The notes: a model not told the origin generated them from the sequence alone. DNA of 7,457 nt from JAVSMW01 sp032027005 (GCA_032027005.1 JAVSMW010000006.1:270514-277970), one strand, 5' to 3'; counted from the first letter of the stretch, positions 1 through 6,200 are shown. Numbers and translations: made by a program.

Positions 1-6
1 GGAATG

Positions 7-81
7 AAATAAAATCCAAACCTTTTTCAGTAGGAAAGCGGAAGAACTCTGGCTTTTTTGCTAATAGTTTGGATTTTATTT
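7..81. repeat. Left terminal structure of recombinase element
   Basis: Arm AAATAAAATCCAAAC at 7-21 is the perfect 15-bp reverse complement of GTTTGGATTTTATTT at 67-81, with 45 bp between them. The core contains AGCGGAA (37-43) and GGCTTTT (51-57). On the minus strand these read AAAAGCC-N7-TTCCGCT, matching the core of the right end (AAAAGCC-N15-TTCCGCT). A 9-bp direct repeat AGTTTGGAT occurs at 66-74 and again at 83-91, right at the point where the recombinase gene loses homology. The outer flank cannot be examined because only six bases precede it. Confidence 0.65.
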
Positions 82-878
82 GAGTTTGGATAACGAAAAT
101 CATGAATTCGAATCGGATTTCTACGTCCCCCATGGGATATACCGGCATTTCTTAAAAATCTGCGGAAATTTCCATAGATATTCATGTAGGTGATTTTTTC
201 TCGTGGCGGTAATGGAAAGAAGTAAGGATGCTTTTGCTTGCCGTTATGTACAGCATTCCAATAGCTCACACATCGCAACCGCATTTCCTCCGACATAGGA
301 ACGTAACGTTCGCCGCCGTTTTTTGATTTCCTGATTGTGAGAACTCCATGAGCCAAATCAACATCACAGGTTTTAAGTGATATTACCTCGGAACTGCGAA
401 GGCCACAGCAATAGAGTAAGCGGAAGAATATCGGCATGATATGGTGGCGAAGCGGTGCTGCACATGTATATCGGCAATCATCTGTCGCAGCAAAAAATCT
501 TTGAAGTTCATCCATGCTGTATATATGCGGCGTATACCGGTGATCGGGTGGAAGTGTTTTAACCGGGAAAACATATGCTGCAGTCCCCATATTGCATAGA
601 TACGTCCCGAGGTGGCTAACCGGCGTCATTGAAAGCCGGTTAGTTTTTGGCTTGCCTCTGCGACACATGGAGAACCAGTCAGATACCAGTTCCTTGCTGA
701 GAATAGTTTGTTCTGGATAGTGCTTAGCGCAAAAGCTATCAAAACGCTTGAGAACTACCGCTGGCCCATAGTATTTCAGTCCTAATCCGTGTTTCAGCGC
801 GATCAGACCCGCAATGGCTTCCTTGAAACCACTTTGAAAAACAAAATTATTAAATTCAGCCATACGATTACTTACCAT
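27..878 (-). pseudogene. Tyrosine recombinase, C-terminally truncated (RitB-like)
   Basis: This is a site-specific tyrosine recombinase (phage-integrase fold) whose full-length relatives cut and join DNA strands through a covalent tyrosine intermediate. Visible are an N-terminal SAM-like DNA-binding region (about residues 10-105), the catalytic Arg in GLRSSEV (R161), the beta-hairpin Lys region KSKNGGERYVP (184-194) and the H-x-x-R box in RIHDFR (H259, R262). Directly after R262 the protein changes to about 21 unrelated residues read from the element's left end, then stops. The second conserved His and the nucleophilic Tyr are therefore missing, so it should not catalyse strand exchange. The first ATG overlaps the upstream recombinase by 11 bp. 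A second ATG at 863-861 lies just after that gene's stop, so either start implies translational coupling. The truncated product might still bind DNA. Confidence 0.8.
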
Positions 879-2079
879 CCTCTCCGAGGCTCAGTGCGCA
901 GTCACGGAGTCGCTCAATATCCGTTTGTAGATAAATGGCTGTAGAATTCGATGAGGTATGTCCTAAAATGTCAGAGATCATGTGCAGTGAAGCGTTATCT
1001 TGCAAGAGCGTGGTAGCCAGCGAATGCCGCAGAGAATGCATGCCGTTTTTTCGCTTCTTAACAATAGGGAGCCGTGCCCGCACCATATATTTTTCAATTG
1101 TTTTGTACAAATGATTTCTCTCTGACAGAGGCCCATACGGTACAAGATGCGTCAAAAAAACATAAGGTGAATCTACTTTGGGACGGGCGTTTTCCACATA
1201 ATCAATGATTGCCCATCCTACGTCACGTAAAAGCGGAAGAGATATAGGCACGCCAGTTTTGGACTGGACGAATTCAATAGTGTTTGCCGACCATTTCAGG
1301 TTTTCGAATTTTAATTTCTTTAAGTCGCCGGAACGGATGCCCAGGCGTGCCACCATTAATACCATGGCATAATCCCTTTTTTCACTGGGGTTGTTGCGGT
1401 CAATGGCACTCAGAAGTGCAAAAACTTCGTCTTTTGTCCAAAATGAAGGTAACTTGCGGTGTTCCGTTTGTTTGACCGGTCCGATTTTGGCAGATAAGTC
1501 ATGTGGAATATGTTCATTCCTGTACAGGTACCGTAAAAAAAGCCGAACAGCCCCTAAAGTATGCTTGATCGTGACTGTAGAATATCCCTGCAATGTGCTG
1601 ATATAGCCGAAGACGTGAGCAGGCTCCAACTGCGCGATATCGTTTAACCCGTTTTTCTCCAGATATGAAAGAAAGGTCGTATTGTGTGCGAGGTAGTTGT
1701 CGATTGTACTGGCGGAATAATTGAACTCGGCAAGCTGTATGGCATAGCTATTCAAAAATTCCCTATACGTCTTGCTGTCAAGTAAATCTGCCACGGAGTA
1801 ATATTTGTTTAATACAATTCCGGAACGATGATAACTATCAAGCATCAGAACGCCTCGCTTCATAAAATTTCTGTACCGCTTTGCACAATGCTCGGCGCCA
1901 CGTGCGGCAAGATATTCCTGAGCGATATCTAAATTAAATTTGTAGCATCCGACCGAAGCGAAATACCGGGCCATGCTGTTCCAGAAATATCGGTAATTGT
2001 CGATGCAGTATCGCGAATCGCCTCGCCTTTCAAGTACCTGTAAAACCTCTGCTATGAGTTCCTCTACTGTTTTTCTCAT
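868..2079 (-). CDS. Tyrosine recombinase, intact (RitA-like)
   Basis: This is a 403-residue site-specific recombinase. I place the start at the ATG at 2079-2077, because AGGAGG (minus strand, 2092-2087) sits 7 nt upstream of it; the longer frame from 2112 adds 11 residues without a comparable RBS. Numbered from this start, the catalytic set is complete: R249 in LGIRSGDL, K274 in QSKTG, H348 and R351 in HSLRHSLAT, H374 in LGHTS and the nucleophile Y383 in STAIYLQ. An N-terminal core-binding domain covers roughly residues 110-190, and a further N-terminal helical region precedes it, as is usual in the first gene of recombinase trios. Its stop overlaps the following recombinase, indicating one transcript. 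A good sigma-A-type promoter lies upstream. By sequence it looks functional, although its usual partners are damaged or missing. Confidence 0.9.
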   Translation of the reverse strand: MRKTVEELIAEVLQVLERRGDSRYCIDNYRYFWNSMARYFASVGCYKFNLDIAQEYLAARGAEHCAKRYRNFMKRGVLMLDSYHRSGIVLNKYYSVADLLDSKTYREFLNSYAIQLAEFNYSASTIDNYLAHNTTFLSYLEKNGLNDIAQLEPAHVFGYISTLQGYSTVTIKHTLGAVRLFLRYLYRNEHIPHDLSAKIGPVKQTEHRKLPSFWTKDEVFALLSAIDRNNPSEKRDYAMVLMVARLGIRSGDLKKLKFENLKWSANTIEFVQSKTGVPISLPLLRDVGWAIIDYVENARPKVDSPYVFLTHLVPYGPLSERNHLYKTIEKYMVRARLPIVKKRKNGMHSLRHSLATTLLQDNASLHMISDILGHTSSNSTAIYLQTDIERLRDCALSLGEDGK

Positions 2080-2104
2080 TGAAAATCCTCCTAAATTTGA
2101 AAGT

Positions 2105-2125
2105 GATTTCACACGAAGTGAAATC
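2105..2125 (-). promoter_or_regulatory. Perfect hairpin/dyad in recombinase leader
   Basis: GATTTCAC (2105-2112) and GTGAAATC (2118-2125) are perfect 8-bp complements around a 5-nt loop. The dyad lies between the predicted -10 box and the AGGAGG of the first recombinase, so it would form near the 5' end of the transcript or act as an operator. No T-run follows, so it is not a simple terminator. Confidence 0.45.
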
Positions 2126-2133
2126 CTATTCTA

Positions 2134-2162
2134 ATTTTAGAAAGATGTTTCGTATTTGTAAA
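2134..2162 (-). promoter_or_regulatory. Predicted sigma-A promoter for the recombinase genes
   Basis: On the minus strand, TTTACA (2162-2157, 5/6 match to the -35 consensus) is followed after exactly 17 nt by TAAAAT (2139-2134, 5/6 match to the -10 consensus). Transcription would start near 2127 and run into the recombinase leader. The -35 box shares three bases (2160-2162) with the inner arm of the element's right end, so a recombinase bound at the end could block its own promoter. The promoter is predicted from sequence only. Confidence 0.55.
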
Positions 2163-2236
2163 ATAATATGCGATGAGCTATCAATGAAAAGCCGGATGTT
2201 ATCAACCTTTCCGCTCTTTTAGTCGCATATTATTTT
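2160..2236. repeat. Right terminal structure of recombinase element
   Basis: Arm AAAATAATATGCGA at 2160-2173 is the perfect 14-bp reverse complement of TCGCATATTATTTT at 2223-2236, with 49 bp between them. The core holds AAAAGCC (2187-2193) and TTCCGCT (2209-2215), the two words also found in the same order at the inverted left end. The arm sequences differ from those of the left end beyond their A/T-rich character, yet each end is internally fully complementary. Confidence 0.65.
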
Positions 2237-2252
2237 TCGGTACATAACCGTC

Positions 2253-2274
2253 GTTATGTGACATGTCACATAAC
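2253..2274. promoter_or_regulatory. 22-bp perfect palindrome, possible operator
   Basis: The 22 bases form a perfect palindrome with half-site GTTATGTGACA, centred on the ACATGT core. A third copy of the outer half (ACATAAC, 2242-2248) precedes it, so two alternative stems are possible. It lies just outside the recombinase element and just before the membrane-protein genes, which fits an operator for a dimeric regulator. The TGTGA/TCACA halves recall CRP/FNR-type sites, but they are 4 bp apart instead of the usual 6, so I do not assign a regulator. Confidence 0.45.
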
Positions 2275-2539
2275 AAAAGATATATGGCTGACAAGCATTC
2301 TCTTGGCAGTGTTTGCCACCCCAGTTTTGCTTGTTTTCTCGCGAACTTTCTCCAGTGTTTTTCATTTGGTTTATGCCACAGGCTCTGCCTTCTGGCGCTC
2401 CGTAATGACCCTTGTTACATTAATTTCTCCTTGGGTTACGGTGACAGTAGGAATTCTATCTCTGTTCTTGATGGCCGTGGGCCTTTTTATTATTAAAACG
2501 CTATTAAACAAATTTGAAGTGAACGAGGTGGTCCTATGA
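2258..2539 (+). CDS. Small two-helix membrane protein, possibly 5'-truncated
   Basis: I do not recognise this 93-residue protein. It has two hydrophobic stretches (about residues 10-33 and 58-84) and a short charged C-terminus, so it should be a small inner-membrane protein. The only start near the 5' end is a GTG inside the palindrome, with no ribosome binding site before it, and no ATG occurs in frame until residue 50. The frame stays open upstream across the end of the recombinase element to about 2177. Together this suggests the native start was lost when the element arrived, or that an unusual start is used. Its stop overlaps the next gene's start as ATGA, so the two are probably translationally coupled. 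The reading frame is likely real; its start is uncertain. Confidence 0.55.
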   Translation: MTCHITKDIWLTSILLAVFATPVLLVFSRTFSSVFHLVYATGSAFWRSVMTLVTLISPWVTVTVGILSLFLMAVGLFIIKTLLNKFEVNEVVL

Positions 2540-3390
2540 AGCCGCAGGTGAAATTAAGTATAGTCTTAGTCATAGCTTTGCTTCTTCTTTTCCCCGGTAA
2601 CGCGCTAGCCGATGAATTATCAGCTCAATTTGGCGGGAACCCCTTGGTGGTTCCGGTCGGCCATTCTGTGGACTCCGTCTTTGCCTTGAGTACGGATGCC
2701 CATATTGGCGGATCGGTCCGAGAGGTGGTTCTAGTGATCAACGGTGATGTTTATCTTGAGCCGACGGCTCAGGCTGATCTGGTGATTGATTTAGGCGGGC
2801 AGGTTTTTAACCCCGCAAATGTAACCGTGAAAACCGGCGTTTTCCGCTTAAGTTTGACCCCGCAGTTTGTTAATCAACTATTTATTGGGTTAGCTATGAT
2901 TTTAGGTCTATGGCTAGCCAGATTAATTATCAGTGTTTTAGGTATCGTATTACTTACCGGTTTAGGTTTTGTTCTGCGTAAACGTTTGCAACAAGGAGAA
3001 AATCTGCTATCGACCTCTTTTTTACGCCTATTTGCAATCGGTCTAGCAGCATCGTTGATGATAACTGGTTTAATGATTCTGCTTTCTTTGACAGTAGTTG
3101 GTATTCCCTTGGCTATTTTGATTTTCATTGTAGGAATAGCAGCCATTTTCTTAGGAATCCTACCAGTTATGGAGTACATCGGAAAAGAAACCCTATCTCC
3201 ACGTTTACTGGAATATCCGGCCTTAAGCAAATGGTTTATCTTAGCCCTACTTTTGGTTTCGGTTTCTAATCTTCCTCTTATCGGAGTAATTGTTCTTCTT
3301 GGTGTAACTTTCACAAGTTTAGGAGTAGCCTTAACCACTTTCTGGATGTATCTCAAAGAGCGTAAGCGTCGAACGCCAAACATTAAATAA
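2536..3390 (+). CDS. Membrane protein with secreted N-terminal domain
   Basis: The 284-residue product starts with a clear signal peptide (hydrophobic 6-20, likely cleavage after ALA at 24-26). An extracytoplasmic segment of about 80 residues follows. It is rich in short beta-strand repeats with regular Gly/Val spacing (HIGGSVREVVLVINGDVYLE, then DLVIDLGGQV), resembling bactofilin-type or polymer-forming domains. The remainder is hydrophobic, with probable membrane segments near 112-147, 163-186, 187-212 and 231-272, and a basic cytoplasmic tail (KERKRRTPNIK). GAGGTGG at 2525-2531 is the ribosome binding site. It overlaps the preceding small membrane protein by 4 bp and lies 22 bp before the DedA gene, so a three-gene envelope operon is likely. 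The exact function is unknown; a role in envelope organisation is inference. Confidence 0.75.
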   Translation: MKPQVKLSIVLVIALLLLFPGNALADELSAQFGGNPLVVPVGHSVDSVFALSTDAHIGGSVREVVLVINGDVYLEPTAQADLVIDLGGQVFNPANVTVKTGVFRLSLTPQFVNQLFIGLAMILGLWLARLIISVLGIVLLTGLGFVLRKRLQQGENLLSTSFLRLFAIGLAASLMITGLMILLSLTVVGIPLAILIFIVGIAAIFLGILPVMEYIGKETLSPRLLEYPALSKWFILALLLVSVSNLPLIGVIVLLGVTFTSLGVALTTFWMYLKERKRRTPNIK

Positions 3391-3412
3391 CATCCGACCG
3401 AAAGGAGATTCT

Positions 3413-4687
3413 ATGACCACAGCACATCTTATTGCCTATGTCACCCAATATGGATATTTGGGGTTATATGTAATTTTGGGAATATCCATTTTAGGACTGC
3501 CCATTCCCGATGAGACTTTAATGGTATTCATCGGTTACATGACTTTCGAAGGAAAACTTAACCCTTTTTTAGCTGTCTTAGCAGCAGCAAGTGGAAGCAT
3601 AAGCGGGATTACCATTGCCTATTTATTGGGAAGATTTTTCGAGCAAAAGGTATTGACCCATCTGGAAAAACATGCGGGAAGCGCTCGTCTGGGGAAAGTA
3701 ATTAATTGGTATCAACGGCATGGCGGCAAACTCTTAATGATTGGTTATTTTATCCCAGGAGTCCGCCACTTATCGGGTTACATTGCCGGAATGAGCCGTT
3801 TAAGGTACAGAAGTTTCGCCTTCTTTGCTTATCTAGGAGCAATTATATGGGTTACTCTATGGGTTAGTCTAGGACGTTTATTAGGGAGCCGTTGGGAAGC
3901 TATTCTCCCAATTATTCACCGCTATGCTTTGATTTTGGGAGTAACAGCAGCAGTACTATTTTTGGCTATTTATCTTTTCTATAAAAACCATGAACGTTTG
4001 GGGCCTTGGCTGTATAGTCAATTGCAGCGAATACCAGAACGTTACATGTCCCTGGGTAAGCGGCGTCTTTTCGTGACTGTTGTCGGTTTGCTCTTTTTGA
4101 CACTGTTTATTGTCTTAATGGGCTTAATTCAAGATTTTGTTGCCCAGGAAGTTGGCCAATTTGACGGTCTTGTGGTTGATTGGTTAGCAGGCTCTACACC
4201 TCTCTTTCTGGTTTCGCTTATGCAAAAGATCAATGCCATAGGTACTCAATTGTTTATTCTGGTTGTCTTTGTAATAGTTGTGGTGATACTTCGGTTTTCG
4301 ACAAAACGCTGGACACATGTACTTCCTCTGGCGCTTGCTTGGGTAGGTGGTACTCTAATCGATTATCTGTTTCGTTTCATTTTTAAAGGCTATAGCCTTA
4401 GTATTTTTGAAAATCTCATACCGTTTCAGGCTCCAAGCCAGGGATTTCTCCTTGCGGCTCTATCCTTTTATGCCGTGCTTGGTTATCTTTTGGGGCGAAA
4501 CAGGAATTGGATTACTCAACTTCTGATTGTCATTGCCGACTTTTTCCTCTTACTTTTCTTAGTTTTAAGCCCGGTTTATCTACGAATTCATCCCCCGAGC
4601 ACCATGGTTATGAGCCTAACTGTCAGTGGACTCTTGGCTTTAATATGTCTTTTTGTATACGAATTTGGTCAATATTCCAATGAATAA
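3413..4687 (+). CDS. DedA-family membrane protein fused to degenerate PAP2-like domain
   Basis: Residues 1-190 form a DedA (SNARE-associated/VTT) domain. Diagnostic features are LGLPIPDETLMVFIG (28-41) and the GYFIPGVRHLSGYIAGMSRL block (111-130), with re-entrant and transmembrane helices around them. DedA proteins are linked to flipping of undecaprenyl phosphate or phospholipids and to proton-motive-force homeostasis. Residues about 215-420 are a second set of helices laid out like a PAP2 lipid phosphatase. The catalytic motifs are poor: the usual PSGH is PSQG (341-344), and the SR...H...D motif is SPVYLRIHPPST (386-397), with His393 kept but Arg and Asp missing. The C-terminal half is therefore probably a non-catalytic lipid-binding remnant. 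AAAGGAG at 3401-3407 is an excellent ribosome binding site. DedA-PAP2 fusions are known; loss of the active site is the odd part. Confidence 0.85.
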   Translation: MTTAHLIAYVTQYGYLGLYVILGISILGLPIPDETLMVFIGYMTFEGKLNPFLAVLAAASGSISGITIAYLLGRFFEQKVLTHLEKHAGSARLGKVINWYQRHGGKLLMIGYFIPGVRHLSGYIAGMSRLRYRSFAFFAYLGAIIWVTLWVSLGRLLGSRWEAILPIIHRYALILGVTAAVLFLAIYLFYKNHERLGPWLYSQLQRIPERYMSLGKRRLFVTVVGLLFLTLFIVLMGLIQDFVAQEVGQFDGLVVDWLAGSTPLFLVSLMQKINAIGTQLFILVVFVIVVVILRFSTKRWTHVLPLALAWVGGTLIDYLFRFIFKGYSLSIFENLIPFQAPSQGFLLAALSFYAVLGYLLGRNRNWITQLLIVIADFFLLLFLVLSPVYLRIHPPSTMVMSLTVSGLLALICLFVYEFGQYSNE

Positions 4688-4788
4688 TCTCAATCGTTTC
4701 TACTGACGTGCTTTTAAGTGGAACAAACTATTATCTGAAAATGCATAATTACTGTATTAGAGTGGAGACTATTATCGGAGGAAAAGTT

Positions 4789-4803
4789 ATGGAGATTTTT
4801 TAA
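4789..4803 (+). other. Four-codon mini-ORF with its own ribosome binding site
   Basis: GGAGG (4777-4781) lies 7 nt before ATG at 4789, which encodes M-E-I-F and then TAA inside a run of six T. One more T would put this start in frame with the chaperone start at 4824. It may be a leader peptide, or an older chaperone start damaged by loss of a T. From sequence alone I cannot decide between these. Confidence 0.3.
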
Positions 4804-4823
4804 CACTACGGGGAGGGCAGCAG

Positions 4824-4839
4824 ATGAATGTTCTCGTGA
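4824..4839 (+). pseudogene. 5' fragment of TorD-family chaperone gene, cut off by IS
   Basis: GGGAGG (4811-4816) stands 7 nt before ATG 4824, followed by codons for M-N-V-L-V, at which point the insertion sequence begins. Removing the IS (4840-6352) and one 5-bp duplication copy (6353-6357) joins this to the downstream gene in frame as M-N-V-L-V-N-P-E-N-A. This was therefore very probably part of the chaperone gene before insertion. At present translation from this ATG runs into the IS and ends at 5057, giving a meaningless 77-residue chimera that overlaps the transposase start. Confidence 0.65.
4835..4839. repeat. Left target-site duplication of IS (CGTGA)
   Basis: CGTGA here faces CATGA at 6353-6357 across the IS, matching at 4 of 5 bases. 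The assignment is supported because a 5-bp duplication is the length that restores the chaperone frame. If the IS begins at 4841 instead of 4840 the match is lost, so it stays tentative. Confidence 0.5.
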
Positions 4840-4840
4840 C

Positions 4841-4855
4841 CCAGCACTTTAGCCT
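4841..4855 (+). repeat. Left terminal inverted repeat of IS
   Basis: CCAGCACTTTAGCCT matches the reverse complement of 6338-6352 with one mismatch (C versus A at position 7), defining the left end of the IS 129 bp before the transposase start. Confidence 0.8.
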
Positions 4856-4941
4856 CTACCACAGTCAAACCATTGATATCACTGGCATTATTGCCGATTT
4901 CAAAAGTGTATCAAATTCGGAGTTCTTTCAAGCTTTTACCG

Positions 4942-4980
4942 GACCTCTCATTCTGCTAAAATCAGAGGAGAAGAGAGGTC
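4942..4980 (+). promoter_or_regulatory. Stem-loop covering the transposase ribosome binding site
   Basis: GACCTCTC (4942-4949) is the perfect complement of GAGAGGTC (4973-4980), with a 23-nt loop. The downstream arm contains GAGAGG, the likely Shine-Dalgarno sequence, ending 5 nt before the transposase ATG at 4984. Transcripts entering from outside the IS would fold this stem and hide the site, whereas a transcript starting inside the loop would not. Such protection against read-through is known in several IS families; its use here is inference. Confidence 0.5.
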
Positions 4981-4983
4981 GGA

Positions 4984-6200
4984 ATGAGAAAAAACTACTT
5001 TGGAAAATTGGTAAAATATATGAAGAATGTTTACCACCTCGAACGAGGTTTGAATAAATTGTCTGACGGAAGAGCCAACCCAACTTATAGCACAGGCCAA
5101 GTAATTCTGCCTGTGCTTTTTGGTTTTTTGCTAAGGATAAAGAGCTTTAATGAACTAAATTTGATGATAAAGAATCATGAGTTTCGGCAACTGTTTCCCC
5201 GAGGAACAAAGCTATCGCAGGTTGATGCAATCAGAGATACGCTTAAAGTCATGAATATTGATGGGCTAAAACAAATCAATCAGGACATTGTAAAAAAAGC
5301 AGTCGAGAATAAGGCTTTTGAAAACGGTACCATTGACGGATATATGGTGGCCGCGATCGATGGAACAAAATTCTTTGGGAGCAATAAGAAAAAATGTTCA
5401 GAATGCTTGAAAAGCACCAAAGCAGAAAAGACTCATTATTTCCATAGTGGTGCTGTCATGTCTACGGTAGGTATGGGTCCTAAATGGTTATTGACTTCGA
5501 GATGTACAAGCCCGGACAAGATGCTGTTTCAAAGGATGAAGGTGAGCTGAACGTAGCAAAAAGGCAGATTTCAAGCGTCGTGAAGAGTCATAAGAACTTG
5601 ATTGATGTTGTAGTTTATGATGCTCTCGCCTGTAATTCCATCTGGATTAACCACTGCAAGGATTTGGGCATTGATGCAATTGTCCGAGCAAAAAACAATA
5701 ACAATAATAGTTTGCGGTTGGCGAAAAAAACCGCCAATAAGGCGGAAGCTGTTGAGGTTTGGAAAGATGAACAAGGATTTGAGAAAGTTCAAGTTTACCA
5801 GTCAACCTTCACTATGGACAACGTGGAGCAACCGTTGCGGTTTGTGAAATTTGCAATAAAACATAAGAACAAGCTTCGCTCACAGATTATGATCGTAACA
5901 ACTTGTATGGATATGACACAGAAGACCTTGTTCAAGATAATCAGGGCACGCTGGGATATTAAGAACTCAATTTTCAATAACTTGAAACGTGACTGTGGCT
6001 TAGAGCATTGTTTTGTGCATGGCGGGAATGCCGTAGAAGCGGTGCTTCATTTGATCTTTATCGCATCAAATATCATGAAGTTATTTTTAGTTAGACGTTT
6101 GAGAAATCATTTTGCAACTCAACGAGAAGTGGTAAGGCTTTTATTGAAAGGACTATATCTGTTGAAGTATCGTGCTGAATTTGTTTTTAGCAGTGCTTAG
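4984..6200 (+). pseudogene. IS4-like DDE transposase, frameshifted and missing catalytic Glu
   Basis: The gene would encode about 405 residues but is split. The first frame runs 4984-5550. The conserved sequence then continues one frame back from about 5484 to 6200 (PKW/VIDFEMYKPGQD). The junction reads CCTAAATGGTTATTGAC, where one lost base after CCTAAA explains the shift, and no slippery heptamer is present, so this looks like a mutation and not programmed frameshifting. DDE residues: the first Asp is in VAAIDGTKFFG (D126 of the first part) and the second in VVVYDALACNS (D46 of the second part). In the C-terminal signature RARWDIKNSIFNNLK the position that should be Glu is Lys (AAG at 5961-5963), one G-to-A change from GAG. 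With two independent defects, the transposase should be inactive. Confidence 0.85.

Larger units (their letters stand above)
7..2236 (-). mobile_element. RIT-like tyrosine-recombinase element, internally deleted
   Basis: The stretch holds two overlapping tyrosine-recombinase genes on the minus strand, bounded by two terminal structures of 75 and 77 bp. Read from the gene side outward, both ends have an A/T-rich arm, a core with AAAAGCC then TTCCGCT, and the exact complement of the first arm. Tandem overlapping recombinases of about 400 and 300 residues in this order are typical of RIT elements, which normally carry a third recombinase gene and span roughly 3 kb. Here the third gene and the end of the second are missing and the left terminus follows directly, so I infer an internal deletion. 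The copy could move only if recombinases were supplied elsewhere. The RIT assignment rests on gene order and protein features, not on a database match. A degraded Tn554-type or other multi-recombinase unit is the main alternative. Confidence 0.62.

Noticed and set aside
2079..2112. Longer start for the intact recombinase at 2112
   Set aside because: The ATG at 2079 has AGGAGG at ideal spacing, while the longer start lies within the leader hairpin and has no good RBS.
2253..2274. Assignment of the palindrome as a CRP/FNR binding site
   Set aside because: The TGTGA and TCACA halves are 4 bp apart instead of the usual 6, so only a generic operator call is supported.
2874..3383. Minus-strand frame of 169 codons opposite the secreted-domain membrane protein
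   Set aside because: It is basic, low-complexity antisense of a hydrophobic gene, with no RBS or family signature. The plus-strand gene has a signal peptide, an RBS and operon coupling.
4824..5057. 77-codon frame as an independent gene
   Set aside because: Only the first five codons are host-derived. The rest is IS terminal sequence read out of frame and overlapping the transposase start.
5481..5550. Programmed -1 frameshift in the transposase
   Set aside because: No X-XXY-YYZ slippery heptamer or downstream pseudoknot is apparent. A single-base deletion explains the break, and the Glu-to-Lys change also points to decay.
5697..5720. A/C-rich repeat encoding a run of Asn in the transposase
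   Set aside because: It is an ordinary codon run inside a conserved transposase region, not a CRISPR or tandem-repeat array.
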